Position numbers and translations under genes: made by a program. Positions 15,714 to 18,132 of a DNA stretch of 18,132 bases are shown here, piece by piece. This DNA is from Ruminococcus flavefaciens (GTDB lineage Bacteria > Bacillota > Clostridia > Oscillospirales > Ruminococcaceae). Location: the NCBI GenBank assembly GCA_002373775.1, contig DFJW01000048.1, forward strand, positions 1 through 18,132, in the 5' to 3' direction. Numbering within the stretch: position 1 is the first letter of the stretch; each line of letters opens with the position of its first letter. A model generated the notes under the pieces. The model had not been told where the DNA came from. It worked only from the letters and a program-made list of their open reading frames with translations, and ran no database searches.

Positions 15714-17750
15714 ATGCCGGCAACATTGTTTACAGATATAGAATACCTGAAGGGCGTTGGCAAGGCACGCGGAGAGAAGTACCGCAAGCTCGGCATAACA
15801 TCCCCCTATGAACTGATATACCATATACCGAGGGCGTATCTCGATTTCCGTGCGCATGTTCCTGTTTGTCAGGCTGCACACGGGGAGTATAACGTGCTGA
15901 AACTGACAGTGCTGCATAAGACTGCACCGCAGCGTATCAAAGGCGGACTTGTGATATGCAAGGCATCCGCCACAGACGGCATTGACGACATACTGATAGT
16001 GGTCTACAACAATGTCTACTATTATCAGGCTCTCAAAGAGGGGAGCACATATTATATGTACGGCAAGGTGACGGGCAATATGCTCCGCAGGGAGATAAGC
16101 TCGCCTGTGTATATAAGTGCGGATGAAAAGGTGCTCATTCAGCCGATATATCACCTGACGCAGGGGCTTTCCGCCAATATGGTGCGGACGAATATGCGTC
16201 AGGCACTGGACATAATGCGCAGTGAGCCTTTCGAGACCTTGCCGGAAGAGATACGCAGACGGTACGAACTGAAGCCGCTCATGTGGGCGCTGGAGAATAT
16301 ACATTTTCCCTCCAGTGATGCGGCGGCAGAAGAGGCGAGGACACGTCTCGCTTTCGATGAACTTCTGAAACTCCAGCTGGGAATGTCACTTATGAAATCC
16401 CGGAGCAGGCGCAGTACGGCGTATAAAATGGACAGCACGACCGATATCGGCGGCTTTTATGACAGCCTGCCCTTTGAACTCACAGATGACCAGAAAAAAG
16501 CTATAGGTGAGATAGAGAAGGATCTTTGCAGAGACGTGCCGATGAACAGGCTGCTGCAAGGAGATGTGGGAAGCGGAAAAACTGCTGTGGCAGCTGCCGC
16601 TTGCTATTTTGCGGCAAAAAACGGGATGCAGTCAGCTCTCATGGCACCGACCGAGATCCTTGCGTCACAGCATTTTGCCACGCTTTCCGGCTTCCTTGAA
16701 GGTCTCGGCGTAAAGGTCTGCCTGCTGACTGGTTCGCTTTCTGCCGGCAAAAAAGCGGACATGCGCCGCAGGATAGCTGCCGGTGAGATAGACGTGATAG
16801 TGGGAACACATGCCATAATTCAGAAGGATGTGGAATACCGGTCGCTGGGACTTGTCATCACCGACGAGCAGCACCGTTTCGGCGTGTCTCAGCGTGCAGC
16901 ACTGGCGGAGAAGGGCGATTCGCCTCATAAACTGGTAATGTCCGCCACTCCGATACCGAGGACGCTGGCGCTGATAATCTACGGAGACCTTGACATCTCC
17001 GCGATCACTCAGCTCCCGAAAGGAAGGATGCCGGTGAAGACCTACGCGGTCACCGGAAAACTAAGGCATCGTGCCTTCGGTTTCGTCCGGGAGAGACTTG
17101 ACGAGGGCAGGCAGGCGTATGTGGTGTGTCCCATGATCGAGGACAGCGAGAGCGACCTCTTTGCGGTGAAAAGCTATGCGGAGGAGGCTGCAAAGAACGA
17201 TCTCAAAGGCTATGCCACGGCACTCCTGCACGGCAAGATGAACGCGGCTGAAAAGGAAAAGACCATGAAAAAATTCCGCGCAGGTGAGATACAGGTGCTG
17301 ATATGCACTACTGTTGTCGAGGTTGGCGTGGATGTTCCGAATGCGGCTGTAATGGTGATCGAGAACGCGGAGAGATTTGGTTTGTCGCAGCTGCATCAGC
17401 TGCGCGGACGTGTAGGCAGAGGCGGATATGAAAGTTCCTGCATACTCATTACCGACAATACCTCCGAGGACTGCATAAAGCGCATGAAGATCATGTCATC
17501 CACCAACGACGGTTTCAGGATATCTGAGGAGGATCTGAAAATGCGCGGACCGGGAGACTTCTTCGGAAGCGCACAGCACGGACTACCGCCGCTGAAGATA
17601 GCTGACATCGCCTGCAACATGGAACTGATGAACAAGGCGCAGAACTGTGCGAGGGAAATACTCGCAGCCGATCCGGAACTGAACTGGCAGCAGCATCGCA
17701 CACTGAAAATGGACGTGATGCGTCTCTTCAACAAGGATATTATCGGCTGA
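15714..17750 (+). CDS. recG: ATP-dependent DNA helicase RecG
   Basis: RecG remodels stalled replication forks and drives branch migration of Holliday junctions. The 678-residue product is of family length. The N-terminal wedge/OB domain (about 1-240) begins with YLKGVGKARGEKYRKLGI and YELIYHIPRAYLDFR. The helicase motifs are LLQGDVGSGKT (Walker A, 280-290), PTEILASQH (312-320), ITDEQHRFG (382-390), SATPIPRT (410-417) and QLRGRVGRG (562-570). The C-terminal RISEEDLKMRGPGDFFG (602-618) is the RecG-specific TRG-type region. ATG at 15714 is set by TGGAGG (15701-15706). A frame extending upstream to 15663 would run through the spoVS terminator and is rejected. Confidence 0.97.
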   Translation: MPATLFTDIEYLKGVGKARGEKYRKLGITSPYELIYHIPRAYLDFRAHVPVCQAAHGEYNVLKLTVLHKTAPQRIKGGLVICKASATDGIDDILIVVYNNVYYYQALKEGSTYYMYGKVTGNMLRREISSPVYISADEKVLIQPIYHLTQGLSANMVRTNMRQALDIMRSEPFETLPEEIRRRYELKPLMWALENIHFPSSDAAAEEARTRLAFDELLKLQLGMSLMKSRSRRSTAYKMDSTTDIGGFYDSLPFELTDDQKKAIGEIEKDLCRDVPMNRLLQGDVGSGKTAVAAAACYFAAKNGMQSALMAPTEILASQHFATLSGFLEGLGVKVCLLTGSLSAGKKADMRRRIAAGEIDVIVGTHAIIQKDVEYRSLGLVITDEQHRFGVSQRAALAEKGDSPHKLVMSATPIPRTLALIIYGDLDISAITQLPKGRMPVKTYAVTGKLRHRAFGFVRERLDEGRQAYVVCPMIEDSESDLFAVKSYAEEAAKNDLKGYATALLHGKMNAAEKEKTMKKFRAGEIQVLICTTVVEVGVDVPNAAVMVIENAERFGLSQLHQLRGRVGRGGYESSCILITDNTSEDCIKRMKIMSSTNDGFRISEEDLKMRGPGDFFGSAQHGLPPLKIADIACNMELMNKAQNCAREILAADPELNWQQHRTLKMDVMRLFNKDIIG

Positions 17751-17775
17751 AATATTTTTTTACGGGAAAAGCGAA

Positions 17776-17808
17776 GCGGACCGCGGTGAAGAAAACGCCG
17801 CGATCCGC
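17776..17808 (+). terminator. Imperfect hairpin after recG, possible terminator
   Basis: The 11-base arms GCGGACCGCGG and CCGCGATCCGC pair except for one C-A mismatch, around the loop TGAAGAAAACG. The stem is GC-rich and begins 26 bases after the recG stop. It is followed by ATAAAATAG and not by a T-run, so termination here would be weak or factor-dependent. A separate T-run at 17754-17761 directly follows the stop but has no strong stem before it. Confidence 0.5.
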
Positions 17809-17819
17809 ATAAAATAGCC

Positions 17820-17882
17820 TTATCCGGACTTTTTGAAAAAAATCTGAAATTTTTTTCAAAAAATGCTTGACAAACCGGATAA
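17820..17882. repeat. Nested inverted repeats upstream of the tRNA promoter
   Basis: Outer arms TTATCCGG (17820-17827) and CCGGATAA (17875-17882) are perfect complements. Inside them TTTTTGAAAAAAAT (17830-17843) and ATTTTTTTCAAAAA (17849-17862) form a perfect 14-bp A/T stem with loop CTGAA. The right outer arm lies in the spacer between the -35 and -10 boxes of the tRNA promoter, and the inner stem covers the UP-element position. Confidence 0.7.
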
Positions 17883-17895
17883 AGTATGATATAAT
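17840..17895 (+). promoter_or_regulatory. Strong tRNA operon promoter with UP-like element
   Basis: A perfect TTGACA (17867-17872), a 17-base spacer and a perfect TATAAT (17890-17895) are present, with TG at 17887-17888 making an extended -10. The block GAAATTTTTTTCAAAAAA just upstream matches the A-tract/T-tract pattern of UP elements, which are bound by the alpha C-terminal domain. Transcription would start near 17902, about 38 bases before the first tRNA. GTCGTC (17903-17908) and GACGAC (17917-17922) form a 6-bp hairpin at the 5' end of that leader. Confidence 0.9.
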
Positions 17896-17939
17896 TTATT
17901 TCGTCGTCAGGGACAAGACGACAAAGCGACAAAAGTTGT

Positions 17940-18015
17940 GGGGGTTTAGCTCAGCTGGGAGAGCATCTGCCTTACAAGCAGAGGGTCACAGGTTCGAGCC
18001 CTGTAGTCCCCACCA
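17940..18015 (+). tRNA. tRNA-Val (anticodon UAC)
   Basis: The 76-base cloverleaf has an acceptor stem GGGGGTT/AGTCCCC (one G-U and one U-G pair) and a D-arm GCTC...GAGC. The anticodon stem TCTGC/GCAGA has loop CTTACAA, which places TAC at 17973-17975. The T-arm ACAGG/CCTGT has loop TTCGAGC. CCA is encoded at 18013-18015. It is the first gene of the tRNA operon. Confidence 0.95.
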
Positions 18016-18019
18016 ACAC

Positions 18020-18096
18020 GGCCTCGTAGTTCAGTTGGTTAGAACGCCTGCCTGTCACGCAGGAGGTCGACAGTTCGAGTCTGTTCGGGGTCGCCA
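18020..18096 (+). tRNA. tRNA-Asp (anticodon GUC)
   Basis: The 77-base cloverleaf starts four bases after tRNA-Val. The acceptor stem is GGCCTCG/CGGGGTC (with G-U wobble pairs). The anticodon stem CCTGC/GCAGG has loop CTGTCAC, giving GTC at 18054-18056. The T-arm GACAG/CTGTT has loop TTCGAGT. The discriminator base is G and CCA is encoded at 18094-18096. A G discriminator and GUC anticodon agree with aspartate identity. Confidence 0.95.
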
Positions 18097-18101
18097 TTAA
18101 T

Positions 18102-18132
18102 GCTTCTGTAGCTCAGTCGGTAGAGCAGGGGA
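18102..18132 (+). tRNA. tRNA, 5' part only (cut by the window edge)
   Basis: GCTTCTG (acceptor 5' strand), TA, then GCTC...GAGC (D-arm with loop AGTCGGTA) and AGGGGA, the start of the anticodon stem. The window ends before the anticodon, so identity cannot be read. A GGGGA anticodon stem after Val-Asp would suit tRNA-Phe, but this is a guess from common tRNA gene order. Confidence 0.85.

Noticed and set aside
17746..17762. T-run right after recG as a terminator
   Set aside because: Only a 5-bp A/T stem (ATATT/AATAT) can form before it. That is too weak to call.
1..18132. Insertion sequences, CRISPR arrays, prophage or defence genes
   Set aside because: No transposase or Cas-like reading frame, no regular repeat-spacer pattern and no target-site duplications were seen. 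Every long frame is accounted for by housekeeping genes.

Overview
This window is a chromosomal housekeeping region of a low-to-mid G+C Gram-positive bacterium of the class Clostridia. Codon use, the KOW-protein gene between map and infA, the Clostridia-type S4, and SpoVS with the YloU/YloV pair all suggest a Ruminococcus-like member of the Oscillospirales. The genus is an inference from gene order and protein style, not from a search.

Region 1 (1-11005, all plus strand) is the distal part of the S10-spc-alpha ribosomal superoperon. It runs rplP (3' end only), rpmC, rpsQ, rplN, rplX, rplE, rpsN (zinc type), rpsH, rplF, rplR, rpsE, rpmD, rplO, secY, adk, map, a small KOW-domain gene, infA, rpmJ, rpsM, rpsK, rpsD, rpoA, rplQ. 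Gaps are short, most genes have a strong GGAGG-type ribosome binding site, and some stops and starts overlap. A 10-bp GC-rich terminator follows rplQ. The block makes ribosomal proteins of both subunits, the Sec translocon pore, adenylate kinase, methionine aminopeptidase, initiation factor IF-1 and the RNA polymerase alpha subunit.

Region 2 (11030-13240, minus strand) is a two-gene unit: a YloU/Asp23-family gene followed by a YloV/FakA-type DAK2-domain gene. It has its own consensus promoter and a terminator that converges on the rplQ terminator.

Region 3 (13283-17808, plus strand) starts with a divergent promoter and holds a cation-diffusion-facilitator gene (predicted manganese type), ymdB, spoVS and recG. 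spoVS has its own promoter-like sequence and terminator. The ymdB-spoVS neighbourhood matches Bacillus subtilis, and recG lies near yloU-yloV in B. subtilis too.

Region 4 (17820-18132, plus strand) is the start of a tRNA operon. A perfect TTGACA-17-TATAAT promoter with an extended -10 and an UP-like A/T block precedes tRNA-Val(UAC), tRNA-Asp(GUC) and a third tRNA cut off by the window edge.

No gene-free stretch exceeds about 225 bases. I found no mobile element, CRISPR array, prophage or defence system, and nothing that looks like a wholly new system. The points worth a second look are small: nested inverted repeats at the tRNA promoter, an Asn-Asp-Asp-Asp metal site in the transporter, a cysteine-bearing L24, and the KOW protein inside the ribosomal operon.
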